Below, in pieces: positions 7,502-15,856 of a DNA stretch of 64,000 nt. Made by a program: the position numbers and the translations under genes. Below the pieces are notes generated by a model, which was given only the letters and a program-made list of their open reading frames with translations, was not told the origin of the DNA and searched no databases. This DNA is from Pseudomonas fulva NBRC 16637 = DSM 17717. GTDB lineage: Bacteria > Pseudomonadota > Gammaproteobacteria > Pseudomonadales > Pseudomonadaceae. How positions within the stretch are numbered: position 1 is the stretch's first letter; the number at the start of each line of letters is the position of its first letter. The stretch spans positions 62,001 to 126,000 of the forward strand of contig NZ_BBIQ01000007.1 of assembly GCF_000730565.1 (NCBI RefSeq). Direction: 5' to 3'.

Positions 7502-10012
7502 ATGGCCAAGCCCCTCGAGGAATACGCGCGCAAGCGCGATTTCAACGCCACGCCTGAGCCGAGCGGCAAATCCGGCCGCACCAAAGCGGCCCACGCCTTA
7601 CAGTTCTGCATTCAGAAGCATGACGCCAGCCATCTTCACTATGATTTCCGGCTGGAACTCGACGGCACGCTTAAAAGTTGGGCGATTCCAAAAGGCCCTT
7701 CCTTGGATCCGAAAGTCAAACGCCTGGCCGTGCATGTCGAAGACCATCCGCTCGATTACGCCACGTTCGAAGGCCATATTCCGGAAGGTCACTACGGTGG
7801 CGGCGATGTCATCGTCTGGGACCGTGGCGTCTGGGAACCGGACGGTGATCCGCGTGAGGGGTACGAGAAAGGAAAGCTGCGCTTTCGTCTGCAAGGCGAG
7901 AAGCTCGCTGGCATGTGGAACCTGTTCCGAACACGGCTGGCAGGCAAGAAAGAGCAGTGGATGCTGGTCAAGTCAAACGACAGCCAGGCCCGCAGTGAGG
8001 CGCAGTACAGTATCGTCGAGGAACAGCCCGACAGCGTGCTGAGCGACCGGACATTGACCCCCAAGCCTTCTGCGAAGACGGCCAAACAGGCTAAAAGTAA
8101 GCCTGCCCCGGCCAAGCAGGCCGCCAAGTCCAAGTCCAAGTCCGGTAAACTACCAGACCACCTACAGCCGCAGTTAGCCACGTTGGTCGATTCACCGCCT
8201 TCCGGGGAGTGGCGGTATGAGGTGAAGTACGACGGATATCGCATCCTTGCGCGCATTGAGGGCGATGATGTACGGCTCTACACCCGCAATGGTCATGACT
8301 GGAGCGCCAAAATGCCCGGCCAGGTCGCTGCGCTACGCGCATTAGGTGTGGACTCTGCGTGGCTCGATGGCGAGATGGTCGTCAATGACGATCAAGGGGT
8401 TGCAGATTTCCAGGTCCTGCAGAATGCATTCGATACCGCTCATGATGAACAAATAACCTATTACGTCTTCGACCTGCTGTTCCTGGGCGGCCAGGATCTA
8501 CGCGCCCTTCCCTTGCAGCAGCGACGCGACGCGTTGAAGCGTTTGCTCGAGCACAACACTGCGGACAACCTCAACTACTCCGCAGACTTCGACGAGCCGG
8601 TCGAAGCGTTGCTTGAAAGCGCCTGTACGCTGGGCCTTGAAGGCCTGATAGGTAAGCGCGCCGACAGCAGCTACACAGGCAAGCGCAGCGCCGACTGGAT
8701 CAAACTCAAGTGCAAGCGGCGGCAAGAGTTCGTGGTAGTGGGCTATACCGACCCCAAGGGGAGCCGCAATGGGTTTGGCGCCTTGCTGTTGGCTCTGCAC
8801 GAGGGCGACGGGGGCACGCTGCGTTACGCCGGCAAGGTCGGCACCGGCTTCAGTACCACCACGCTGGATAAACTGCACGCACGACTCGAACCCCTGCAGA
8901 CCGCCAGCCCCCCTGTGGCCAACCCTCCCACTGGAGCCGAGGCCCGCGGTGTACATTGGCTCAAGCCCACCTTGCTGGCCGAGATCGCTTTTGCCCAGAT
9001 GACGCGTGACGGTGTAGTACGCCACGCGGTATTTCACGGCTTGCGCGACGACAAGCCGGCCACTGCTATCGACCTGGAGCGCGCGATGCCGAGCAAGACC
9101 GTCCATAAGCGCAAGGCGGCCAAGGACGCCGAGACGCTGGGCGACCTGCGCCTGACCCACCCTGATCGCGTGATCGATCCCACCTCAGGCATGACCAAGC
9201 GCGACGTCGTCGAATACTACGCCCAGGTCAGCCAATGGATCTTGCCGCACCTCAAGCACCGGCCGGTTGCGCTCGTACGCGCGCCAGACGGCCTCGCCGG
9301 GGAACTGTTTTTCCAGAAGAACGCTGGTCAGCTGCACATTCCAAACGTGCGTACATACGACAAAGAGCAGGCCGGCCAAGCCGCCATGGTGATCAACCGC
9401 CCCGACACCTTGCTGGGCGCTGTGCAGATGAACATGCTCGAACTGCACACCTGGAACGCCACGGACACACACTTCGACCGGCCAGATCGTTTCGTGCTCG
9501 ACCTGGATCCAGACCCGGCCCTGCCCTGGAAAGCGATGCTGGAGGCCACGCAGCTGACCTTGACCCTGCTGGACGAACTGGGTCTGAAGGTGTTCATCAA
9601 GACCAGCGGGGGCAAAGGTATCCACCTTGTTGTCCCGCTGACGAGAAAAGCGAGCTGGGACGACGTCAAGGATTTCAGTCACGCCATCGTCACCTACCTG
9701 GCAAAACTGTTCCCTGATCGGCTCACCGCGGTGTCCGGCCCCAAGAACCGTGTGGGCCGTATCTTCATCGACTACCTGCGCAATGGCAAAGGCGCCACCA
9801 CGGTGTGTGCCTATTCGCTGCGTGCTCGCGAGGGCTTGCCGGTTTCAGTCCCCGTCTGGCGTGAAGAGCTGGCGCAGCTCAAGGGGGCCAACCAGTGGAC
9901 CATCGCCACCGTTGGCGAGCGACTGGCCGATGCCCAGGACCCTTGGGCCGACATGAGCAAGACCCGTCAATCCATCACGGCGCGGATGCGCAAACAACTT
10001 GGCCTCACGTGA
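7502..10012 (+). CDS. ligD: ATP-dependent DNA ligase D (NHEJ)
   Basis: An 836-residue LigD with the Pseudomonas order phosphoesterase, ligase, polymerase. The 3'-phosphoesterase domain (about 1-185) contains HLHYDFRLELDG and the HYGGGDVIVWD block. A Lys/Ala-rich linker (about 190-216) follows. The ligase domain has motif I with nucleophile Lys242 in EVKYDGYR and the motif V block DWIKLKCKRR. The polymerase/primase domain (about 545-836) includes RFVLDLDPDP with metal-binding aspartates and KTSGGKGIHLVVPL. It processes and seals double-strand breaks together with Ku. The ku gene lies 3.1 kb downstream on the opposite strand. The ATG at MAKPLEEYAR is the family start. Confidence 0.97.
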   Translation: MAKPLEEYARKRDFNATPEPSGKSGRTKAAHALQFCIQKHDASHLHYDFRLELDGTLKSWAIPKGPSLDPKVKRLAVHVEDHPLDYATFEGHIPEGHYGGGDVIVWDRGVWEPDGDPREGYEKGKLRFRLQGEKLAGMWNLFRTRLAGKKEQWMLVKSNDSQARSEAQYSIVEEQPDSVLSDRTLTPKPSAKTAKQAKSKPAPAKQAAKSKSKSGKLPDHLQPQLATLVDSPPSGEWRYEVKYDGYRILARIEGDDVRLYTRNGHDWSAKMPGQVAALRALGVDSAWLDGEMVVNDDQGVADFQVLQNAFDTAHDEQITYYVFDLLFLGGQDLRALPLQQRRDALKRLLEHNTADNLNYSADFDEPVEALLESACTLGLEGLIGKRADSSYTGKRSADWIKLKCKRRQEFVVVGYTDPKGSRNGFGALLLALHEGDGGTLRYAGKVGTGFSTTTLDKLHARLEPLQTASPPVANPPTGAEARGVHWLKPTLLAEIAFAQMTRDGVVRHAVFHGLRDDKPATAIDLERAMPSKTVHKRKAAKDAETLGDLRLTHPDRVIDPTSGMTKRDVVEYYAQVSQWILPHLKHRPVALVRAPDGLAGELFFQKNAGQLHIPNVRTYDKEQAGQAAMVINRPDTLLGAVQMNMLELHTWNATDTHFDRPDRFVLDLDPDPALPWKAMLEATQLTLTLLDELGLKVFIKTSGGKGIHLVVPLTRKASWDDVKDFSHAIVTYLAKLFPDRLTAVSGPKNRVGRIFIDYLRNGKGATTVCAYSLRAREGLPVSVPVWREELAQLKGANQWTIATVGERLADAQDPWADMSKTRQSITARMRKQLGLT

Positions 10013-10046
10013 TGGCCGACGTCTACCGCTACAGGGAGTTTCGCGC

Positions 10047-11090
10047 ATGAGCATGCCTCAGGACCACGACCTCACCCCGTTGGACCGCTTGTTGCGCACG
10101 TACGAGGAGCGGCTGCAGCCCCTCAATGTCGATACCCAGTCACTCGAGTTGATGAAAACCTTGCGGTCCCAGTGCCTGGACGTCCTACCGCGCCCGGGTC
10201 ACGGCAGGACGCTGGAGCGCTGGCAGACGTTGTCGCGCTTGGCCGGCTGTGACCTGGCTTTGGCCAAGCTCTATGAGGGCCACACTGACGCTTTGGCGAT
10301 TCTGGCCGAATGTGGCGCTGGCCATCTTGTAGGCGATGGGATCTGGGGTGTGTGGGCCGCAGAGCCGCCGGATGCTCGCGCCGTCGTTGCATCCAGAGAC
10401 GGAGATTGCGTTCGCCTTGCCGGGAAGAAGGCGTGGTGTTCGGGCGCCTTGCAAATCGACCAGGCCTTGATCACCGCCTGGGACGAGTCGGGTCAACCGC
10501 AGCTGGTTGCCATCCGCTTGGCCGACCCAACCCTGGGTCTGAATATCGAGCACTGGCAGGCCGTAGGCATGGCAAGCACCGCCAGCGTCGAGGTCGAATT
10601 CAACGACACGCCGGGTATGGTGGTCGGTACGGCGGGCGAGTATTTATCAAGGCCTGGCTTCTGGCACGGCGGCGCGGGCATCGCCGCCTGTTGGTATGGG
10701 GCGGCCGAAGCGCTGGCCGACTACCTGCGCGAGCATTGCCGCAAGCCCAAACCGGACCCCCACGCCGATGCGCACCTGGGCGCCGTGGATGCCGCCCTGT
10801 GCGGCGCTCGGGCGGCATTACGTGAATGTGCCGCCTGGATCGATCGCAATCCACGCGCCGATGCCAGTCTCATCGTGCAGCGCGTGCGCGCCCACGTCGA
10901 ACACGCCGTGGAGCACGTCATGCGACATGTAGGCCGCGCGTTGGGCGCAACACCGTTTTGCCGTAATGCACACTTTGCGCGGTTGAGCGCTGACCTGCCA
11001 GTGTTCATTCGTCAGAGTCACGCCGAACGAGACCTTGCAGCACTCGGCGCGCAGATCGCACAGCTTTCTTCCGGAGCATGGCAGCTATGA
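10047..11090 (+). CDS. Acyl-CoA dehydrogenase-like flavoprotein
   Basis: A 347-residue protein with the middle and C-terminal features of acyl-CoA dehydrogenases. Visible are WGVWAAEPP, the core LAGKKAWCSGALQIDQALITA (FAD-contacting beta domain) and a helical C-terminal domain from about 215. The start is the ATG ten bases after AGGGAG. It is the first of four genes joined by short overlaps or gaps (PIG-L deacetylase, methyltransferase, glycosyltransferase follow). No CoA ligase or thiolase is near, so a role in beta-oxidation is unlikely; dehydrogenation or oxidation of a small biosynthetic intermediate is more plausible. Substrate unknown. Confidence 0.8.
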   Translation: MSMPQDHDLTPLDRLLRTYEERLQPLNVDTQSLELMKTLRSQCLDVLPRPGHGRTLERWQTLSRLAGCDLALAKLYEGHTDALAILAECGAGHLVGDGIWGVWAAEPPDARAVVASRDGDCVRLAGKKAWCSGALQIDQALITAWDESGQPQLVAIRLADPTLGLNIEHWQAVGMASTASVEVEFNDTPGMVVGTAGEYLSRPGFWHGGAGIAACWYGAAEALADYLREHCRKPKPDPHADAHLGAVDAALCGARAALRECAAWIDRNPRADASLIVQRVRAHVEHAVEHVMRHVGRALGATPFCRNAHFARLSADLPVFIRQSHAERDLAALGAQIAQLSSGAWQL

Positions 11091-11842
11091 GTGAAGACCT
11101 GATCCAGTCCAATGACGGCACGCCCTGGTCAGCGTGGCAGCACTCGGCCCACCTGGCCCGGGCCACCTGGGTCTCTGCCCAGCAGCTCTGCCCACCGGGT
11201 CGACGCCTGGTACTGATCGCCCCACATCCAGATGACGAGATTCTCATGGCCGGTGGTCTGCTGGCCGATTTTGCAGGGCGCGAAGAGGACCTGGTGCTGA
11301 TCTCGGCGACCGACGGCGAAGGCAGCCATCCTGGCTCGACTCGCTGGACAGAGCATCGCCTGCGTCGCGACCGGCCGCAAGAAAGCCGCAAGGCCATCGA
11401 GCAGCTCGGGCTGGACCCCAAGCGCATCGATTGGCGCCGCCTGCACCTGAAGGACAGTCAACTGGCCAGGGAGGAAGCCTTTCTGGTTAGCCACCTGACT
11501 CAGCTGCTGCGCCCGGAAGATGTGCTGATGACAACCTGGCGCGGTGACGGCCACTGCGATCACGAGGCGGTAGGCCGGGCCGGCGCGCAGGCAGCGTTGG
11601 CGCGTAAGGCCCAGTTGGTGGAAGTCCCCGTATGGGCATGGCACTGGGGCCAACCCGAGGATCCACGTCTGCCCTGGGAACGTGCGCACCGCTTGCAACT
11701 CAATGAGGATCAGGTGGGGCGCAAGCGCAAAGCCATCGCTGCACACGTCAGCCAGTTCGAACCTGACGGTTGTACACCGCCGGTGCTACGCCCCAACTTG
11801 CTGGACTGCGTGCTACAGCCCTTCGAACTGGTCTTCTTGTAA
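11087..11842 (+). CDS. PIG-L (LmbE) family N-deacetylase
   Basis: A 251-residue PIG-L superfamily protein with the zinc and catalytic motif HPDDE in LIAPHPDDEILMAGG (about residue 46) and the distal GDGHCDHEAVG histidines. Members remove acetyl groups from N-acetylglucosaminyl compounds (MshB, BshB, PIG-L). I place the start at the ATG overlapping the previous stop (ATGA), ten bases after GGAG; an ATG nine bases earlier is possible. Its coupling to a glycosyltransferase and a NodS-like methyltransferase suggests deacetylation of an amino sugar during synthesis of a small glycoconjugate, which is inference. Confidence 0.88.
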   Translation: MSEDLIQSNDGTPWSAWQHSAHLARATWVSAQQLCPPGRRLVLIAPHPDDEILMAGGLLADFAGREEDLVLISATDGEGSHPGSTRWTEHRLRRDRPQESRKAIEQLGLDPKRIDWRRLHLKDSQLAREEAFLVSHLTQLLRPEDVLMTTWRGDGHCDHEAVGRAGAQAALARKAQLVEVPVWAWHWGQPEDPRLPWERAHRLQLNEDQVGRKRKAIAAHVSQFEPDGCTPPVLRPNLLDCVLQPFELVFL

Positions 11843-11853
11843 AAGGATCTGCC

Positions 11854-12453
11854 ATGAGTATCGATGCCCAATATTTTGCCGACCTGTATGCCGCCAATGA
11901 AGACCCTTGGGCTTTTCGTACCCGCTGGTATGAAAAACGCAAGCGCGACCTGGTCATGGCCAGCCTCCCCCGGCAGTGCTACGAGCGTGTGTTCGAGCCG
12001 GCCTGCGCCAATGGCGAACTCAGTGTGCTGCTCGCCGAGCGCTGTGCCGAGCTGGTGTGCCAGGACCTCGACCCGAAAGCCGTGGGCCTGGCCACCGATC
12101 GCCTGGCCGATATCCGCCACGCACGGGTAGAACGCGCTCGCCTGCCTGCCGACTGGCCGGGCGGGCGTTTCGATCTGATCGTGCTCAGCGAAGTGGGGTA
12201 TTACCTTGATCCCACCGACTGGTTGCAGGTGATCGAGCAGTCTGTTGCTAGCCTGTCCTATGATGGGGGCCTGTTGGCGTGCCACTGGAAGCATCCCATC
12301 GCCGGGTGTCCGCAGGACGGGCGCGAGGTGCATCGGATGCTGTCCAAACACCTGCCGCTATACCCGGTGTTCTGCCACGACGAGGCCGACTTCATCATGG
12401 CCTACTGGTCCAACCAACCCAGCGTGGTAGACCTTGACGAGACGTGCGTATGA
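11854..12453 (+). CDS. NodS-like SAM-dependent methyltransferase
   Basis: A 199-residue class I methyltransferase. It has the N-terminal DPWAFRTRWYEKRKRDLVMA block seen in NodS-type proteins, a modified SAM motif I (VFEPACANGELSVLLAE), the acidic strand-2 end CQDLDPKAV, and the post-I block FDLIVLSEVGYYL. NodS methylates the free amine of a deacetylated chito-oligosaccharide. The gene lies directly after a PIG-L deacetylase and overlaps the glycosyltransferase gene. N-methylation of a deacetylated amino sugar is therefore a reasonable but untested guess. The start follows AAAGGAT by about six bases. Confidence 0.82.
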   Translation: MSIDAQYFADLYAANEDPWAFRTRWYEKRKRDLVMASLPRQCYERVFEPACANGELSVLLAERCAELVCQDLDPKAVGLATDRLADIRHARVERARLPADWPGGRFDLIVLSEVGYYLDPTDWLQVIEQSVASLSYDGGLLACHWKHPIAGCPQDGREVHRMLSKHLPLYPVFCHDEADFIMAYWSNQPSVVDLDETCV

Positions 12454-13124
12454 TCGGCGTCGTCATTCCGGCCCACAACGAGGCCCGGCGTCTGGGACGA
12501 TGCCTGAAGGCCGCCTCGACTGCTGCCCAATACGCTGCGGCGGCAGGTCATCACGTCGCCATTCTGGTGGTTCTGGATCGCTGTACCGACGGCACCGCCG
12601 CCGTCGCACAGCGCCACGGAGCACACACCTTCGCGATTGAAGCTGGCAACGTCGGTATGGCCCGGCGCGCGGGTGCCGAATGGATGCTCGCGCGCGGTGC
12701 GACCTGGCTCGCCTGCACAGACGCAGACAGCCAGGTCCCTGCCCACTGGCTGACGGCACAGCTCGAATGCGGCGCTGAAGTCGTGTGCGGTACGGTCCAT
12801 GTGAGCCACTGGCAGCCTTGGCAAACCGCTGCGTTGCGCAAACTCTATCTGAGCCGCTACGAGGCACGTGATGGTCATCGTCATATCCATGGTGCCAATC
12901 TCGGCGTGAGCGCACAGGCCTATCAGAGCGTCGACGGGTTCCAGCCTCTGGCGGCCCACGAGGATGTGCGTCTGGTCCGGGACCTGGAAGCGCTGGGGGT
13001 ACCGATCAGTTGGTCAGCCGGGCACAGTGTGGCTACCAGCAGCCGACGCGAGTGTCGCGCACGCGAAGGGTTTGGCGATTACCTGGCCGGCCTGCAGGAG
13101 CAGCTGCAGGCCAAGCACTTGTGA
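12450..13124 (+). CDS. Glycosyltransferase family 2
   Basis: A 224-residue GT-A fold enzyme starting IGVVIPAHNEARRLGRCL, with VVLDRCTDGTAAVA at the nucleotide-binding end and the acidic CTDADSQVPAHW block that supplies the DxD-type metal site. It has no membrane helices and is short, so it resembles soluble GT2 enzymes rather than polysaccharide synthases. It starts with an ATG overlapping the methyltransferase stop (ATGA) and is the last gene of the four-gene operon. Sugar donor and acceptor are unknown. It converges with ku, six bases away. Confidence 0.85.
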   Translation: MIGVVIPAHNEARRLGRCLKAASTAAQYAAAAGHHVAILVVLDRCTDGTAAVAQRHGAHTFAIEAGNVGMARRAGAEWMLARGATWLACTDADSQVPAHWLTAQLECGAEVVCGTVHVSHWQPWQTAALRKLYLSRYEARDGHRHIHGANLGVSAQAYQSVDGFQPLAAHEDVRLVRDLEALGVPISWSAGHSVATSSRRECRAREGFGDYLAGLQEQLQAKHL

Positions 13125-13130
13125 CTGCCG

Positions 13131-13997
13131 TCAGGAAGCCTTGCGCGTGCGTTTGGCGGGCTTCTTCGCGGCAGCAGGTTTCTTTTTGGAAGGCGCAGGG
13201 CCTTTGCCGCCGAGGCTGCGCTTGAGCAGCTCGGTGAGGTCGATGATATCTGCGCCCTTCTCGCCGCTGGTGTCCTCGCCTTTTTCCACCGTCTCGATCT
13301 TGCCCTTGCTGGCCTTTTCGGCAACCAGTTCCATGATCGTGTCTCGAAACGCGTCATGATACTCGTCCGGTGACCAGGTGCCGGCCATGTCTTCAACCAG
13401 ACGTTTGGCCATATCCAGCTCTCGTTTGTCCACTTTGGCCTTGGTCACTGTAGTGTCCAGTTCGAGCGTGTCGAGCCCACGCACCTCATCTGGCCAGCGC
13501 AACGTGATCATCACCAGGGCCTCGTCCAGGGGCCGGATGAGTGCAAGGTGCTGGCGGGTGTGGAGTACGACTGTCGCCAAGGCCACTTTGCCGGTGGTAG
13601 CCAGCGTTTCGCGCAAGAGCGCGTAGACCTTGCCCCCACGCCGGTCAGGGCTCAGATAGTAAGGGGTATCGAAGTGCTGAAGGGGAATGTCCCCCGCATC
13701 CACGAACGAAAAGATGTCGATCGTCTGGGTGGCTTCCGGGCGCGCCTTGCGGATCTCCTGTTCACTGATCACCACATAGCGGCCCTTCTCGTACTCCACG
13801 CCCTTGACGATGTTTTCCTTGTCAATGTCCTTCCCAGTGACCTTGTTGATGCGCTTGTAGCCCACCGGGTCCATGCTGCGCTTGTCCAGCCAGTCGAAAT
13901 CAACGCGTTCACTGCTGACGGCGGAATTGAGCGCCACGGGTATGTGTACCAAACCGAAACTGATGGCGCCTTTCCAGATTGCCCTGGCCATTGACAT
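13131..13997 (-). CDS. ku: Ku protein (bacterial NHEJ)
   Basis: A 288-residue bacterial Ku. The core begins ARAIWKGAISFGLVHIPVAL, the standard N-terminus, and includes YKRINKVTGK and the RYVVISEQEI block. The protein ends in a Lys/Ala/Pro-rich basic tail (about residues 262-288) like the DNA-binding and LigD-recruiting tails of other bacterial Ku proteins. It should form a homodimer that threads onto broken DNA ends and recruits LigD, encoded at 7502. The separation of ku and ligD by an unrelated-looking four-gene operon is notable. Bacterial NHEJ typically matters in stationary phase. Confidence 0.97.
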   Translation of the reverse strand: MSMARAIWKGAISFGLVHIPVALNSAVSSERVDFDWLDKRSMDPVGYKRINKVTGKDIDKENIVKGVEYEKGRYVVISEQEIRKARPEATQTIDIFSFVDAGDIPLQHFDTPYYLSPDRRGGKVYALLRETLATTGKVALATVVLHTRQHLALIRPLDEALVMITLRWPDEVRGLDTLELDTTVTKAKVDKRELDMAKRLVEDMAGTWSPDEYHDAFRDTIMELVAEKASKGKIETVEKGEDTSGEKGADIIDLTELLKRSLGGKGPAPSKKKPAAAKKPAKRTRKAS

Positions 13998-14095
13998 GCT
14001 CCCTGAGTGATCTGCTGATACCTCAAGTGACTGCGCTACTTGGGCAAAGGTTTAACCGCAGCGCTGGGTGGCTAACACAGCCATTGGACAGAAAC

Positions 14096-14683
14096 TCAGC
14101 CAGGATTGAAGAGCACCCGCTTGAAGGCTTCGGCCGCCAAGTGCACCTGCACGGACCAGTCGCTGGCCGCATCACTCCCGGCATCGTCCGAGATGTATTT
14201 CAGACACACGAACGGGATGTTCTCGGAGCGTGCGATGAGCGCCAGCGCGTAGGCCTCCATGTCGACCACGTCATAAGGTGCATCACCGTGGCTGATCTCG
14301 AAGTTGTCCCCGGTGCCACAGGTTTCTACGGGTAAACCTGAAATGGCCAGCCCATGCTCGAGCACGACAGGGATGTCGGACAGCGGTGTTTCGTAGCGCG
14401 CAAACCCGAGGGGCGTGACGTCCATGTCACGCTGGACGAACCGTGTGCAGCACACCAGGCTGCCCTTACCATGCAGCCGACTGCCTGCCGAACCGAGATT
14501 GACGATGAGCCTGGGCCTGCGCGTGGTAACGGCGCGGGTGAGTGCAATCGCCGCGTTGACCTTGCCAATGCCGGTGAAGACCGTATTCATATGCCCGAAC
14601 AAACCACCCGCCTCTGCCTCCAAGGCGAAGACGAACAGCGTGTCTTCAAGGGCTACACGTGGGAACAGCGGGGTCAGCATCAT
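14096..14683 (-). CDS. MTA/SAH nucleosidase-like (nucleoside phosphorylase family)
   Basis: A roughly 195-residue member of the PNP/UDP family. It has FTGIGKVNAAIALTR, VNLGSAGS, the substrate-binding VVDMEAYALA that matches the ME motif of 5'-methylthioadenosine/S-adenosylhomocysteine nucleosidase, and the terminal SDDAGSDA block where the family keeps a catalytic Asp. It is shorter than Pfs/MtnN (about 230). The start MMLTPLFPR is preferred because AAGGA lies just upstream; an extension of 23 codons is open but lacks a site. It would hydrolyse SAM by-products, fitting the methyltransferase that lies next upstream on the same strand. Confidence 0.8.
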   Translation of the reverse strand: MMLTPLFPRVALEDTLFVFALEAEAGGLFGHMNTVFTGIGKVNAAIALTRAVTTRRPRLIVNLGSAGSRLHGKGSLVCCTRFVQRDMDVTPLGFARYETPLSDIPVVLEHGLAISGLPVETCGTGDNFEISHGDAPYDVVDMEAYALALIARSENIPFVCLKYISDDAGSDAASDWSVQVHLAAEAFKRVLFNPG

Positions 14684-14902
14684 GGTTACGGTCCTTGGCA
14701 CAACGGTGATGGATCCCGCTATTCTCATTGAACCGGTGGTGAAATCAAACACCTACGTACGAAGGCCGGACTGCCAAAGAGGCACCCGGCCAGAGCGCCC
14801 TTGCAAGCAGCGGTAAATATGAAATGTGTGATGTGATACCGAACCCCGGAGACCGCTGTGCGCCCCATGGGGCACATCTGGATATCGCTCAATCCTGTAC
14901 CA

Positions 14903-15856
14903 TCACCGATTGCGCGTAACCGTCAGTGCCACAGCCGCAATACGTTCGACTCGCTCATAGCCTGGCTCCAATAATTGCTCGCCGAACACGTCAGGGTCGA
15001 TCTCTCGATAGACCCAGGAAAATTCAGGGCCGGCCAGTTGCTCGCGAACGCCTTCGAGCAAAGCGTCCTGCCCCTCAACGATGGCAACGCCGGTATAGAG
15101 CAACAGTGATCCCCCCACGGTCAGTCGCGCAAGGCTCTGCTCGATGATGCGACGCGACAAGTCAGCCCCAAGCGATCCTCCGCCATGACGATACGTGCGT
15201 TCCCCGTCATCAAGCATGTAGGGAGGATTGGCCACGATCAGGTCGAACTGACCCGTCACGTCCTGGAGAATATTGCTGTGTTGAACAGAGACATTACTGA
15301 CGTCGGCGAGGGCTGTATTGACCGCAGTAAAACGCAATGCATTGGGATTGATGTCCACAGCGGTTACCTGTGCATGCTGCGCAGCCCGGGCGATCACCAA
15401 TGCGCCCACCCCTGTGCCACAGCCGATGTCCACCGCACGCTCAATGCGCTTGAGGGTCGATTGCAGGTGATCCTGGATCACATGGGCGAAACGATAGCTG
15501 TCAGGGCCAAAGAACACCGCATCGCTGGCCTGCGTAGGGTAAGCCGAGTGCACCAGCATCACCCCGTCCAGGGTCGACCAACGGACGGTGCTGGCCAGCA
15601 GGTCTCGATGAGTGTTCACTACGCCGGCGGTTTTCATCAGGTCGAGCTCATCGTCCGACAGCATCGAGGCGGCAAACGGCCGACTCCAACCAAACACATC
15701 GCGGACGGTGCAGGCCTTCTCGGCGCCTGGCCGGGCGTTGACCAAAGCATGGGTTGCGGGTGTCACGCAGGTAAAATGATAACCATCGGCGCGAAGGCGC
15801 TTACCCAACTGGAGTAAGGCCTGGTCTGCGGCTGTCTGAGATGAATCGAGGGGCAT
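14903..15856 (-). CDS. Class I SAM methyltransferase (NPPY type)
   Basis: A 317-residue methyltransferase with motif I AVDIGCGTGVGALVIA (about 170-185), TAVDINPNALRF, and IVANPPYMLDDG. The NPPY signature is shared with N6-adenine and N5-glutamine methyltransferases (HemK/PrmC, RlmG-like). The N-terminal 150 residues are family-specific and I cannot assign them. The start is the ATG overlapping the stop of the upstream haem-oxygenase-like gene by one base (TGATG), so the two proteins are made together. Substrate unknown: rRNA or protein is possible, but coupling to an oxidase suggests a joint small-molecule or protein modification. Confidence 0.82.
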   Translation of the reverse strand: MPLDSSQTAADQALLQLGKRLRADGYHFTCVTPATHALVNARPGAEKACTVRDVFGWSRPFAASMLSDDELDLMKTAGVVNTHRDLLASTVRWSTLDGVMLVHSAYPTQASDAVFFGPDSYRFAHVIQDHLQSTLKRIERAVDIGCGTGVGALVIARAAQHAQVTAVDINPNALRFTAVNTALADVSNVSVQHSNILQDVTGQFDLIVANPPYMLDDGERTYRHGGGSLGADLSRRIIEQSLARLTVGGSLLLYTGVAIVEGQDALLEGVREQLAGPEFSWVYREIDPDVFGEQLLEPGYERVERIAAVALTVTRNR

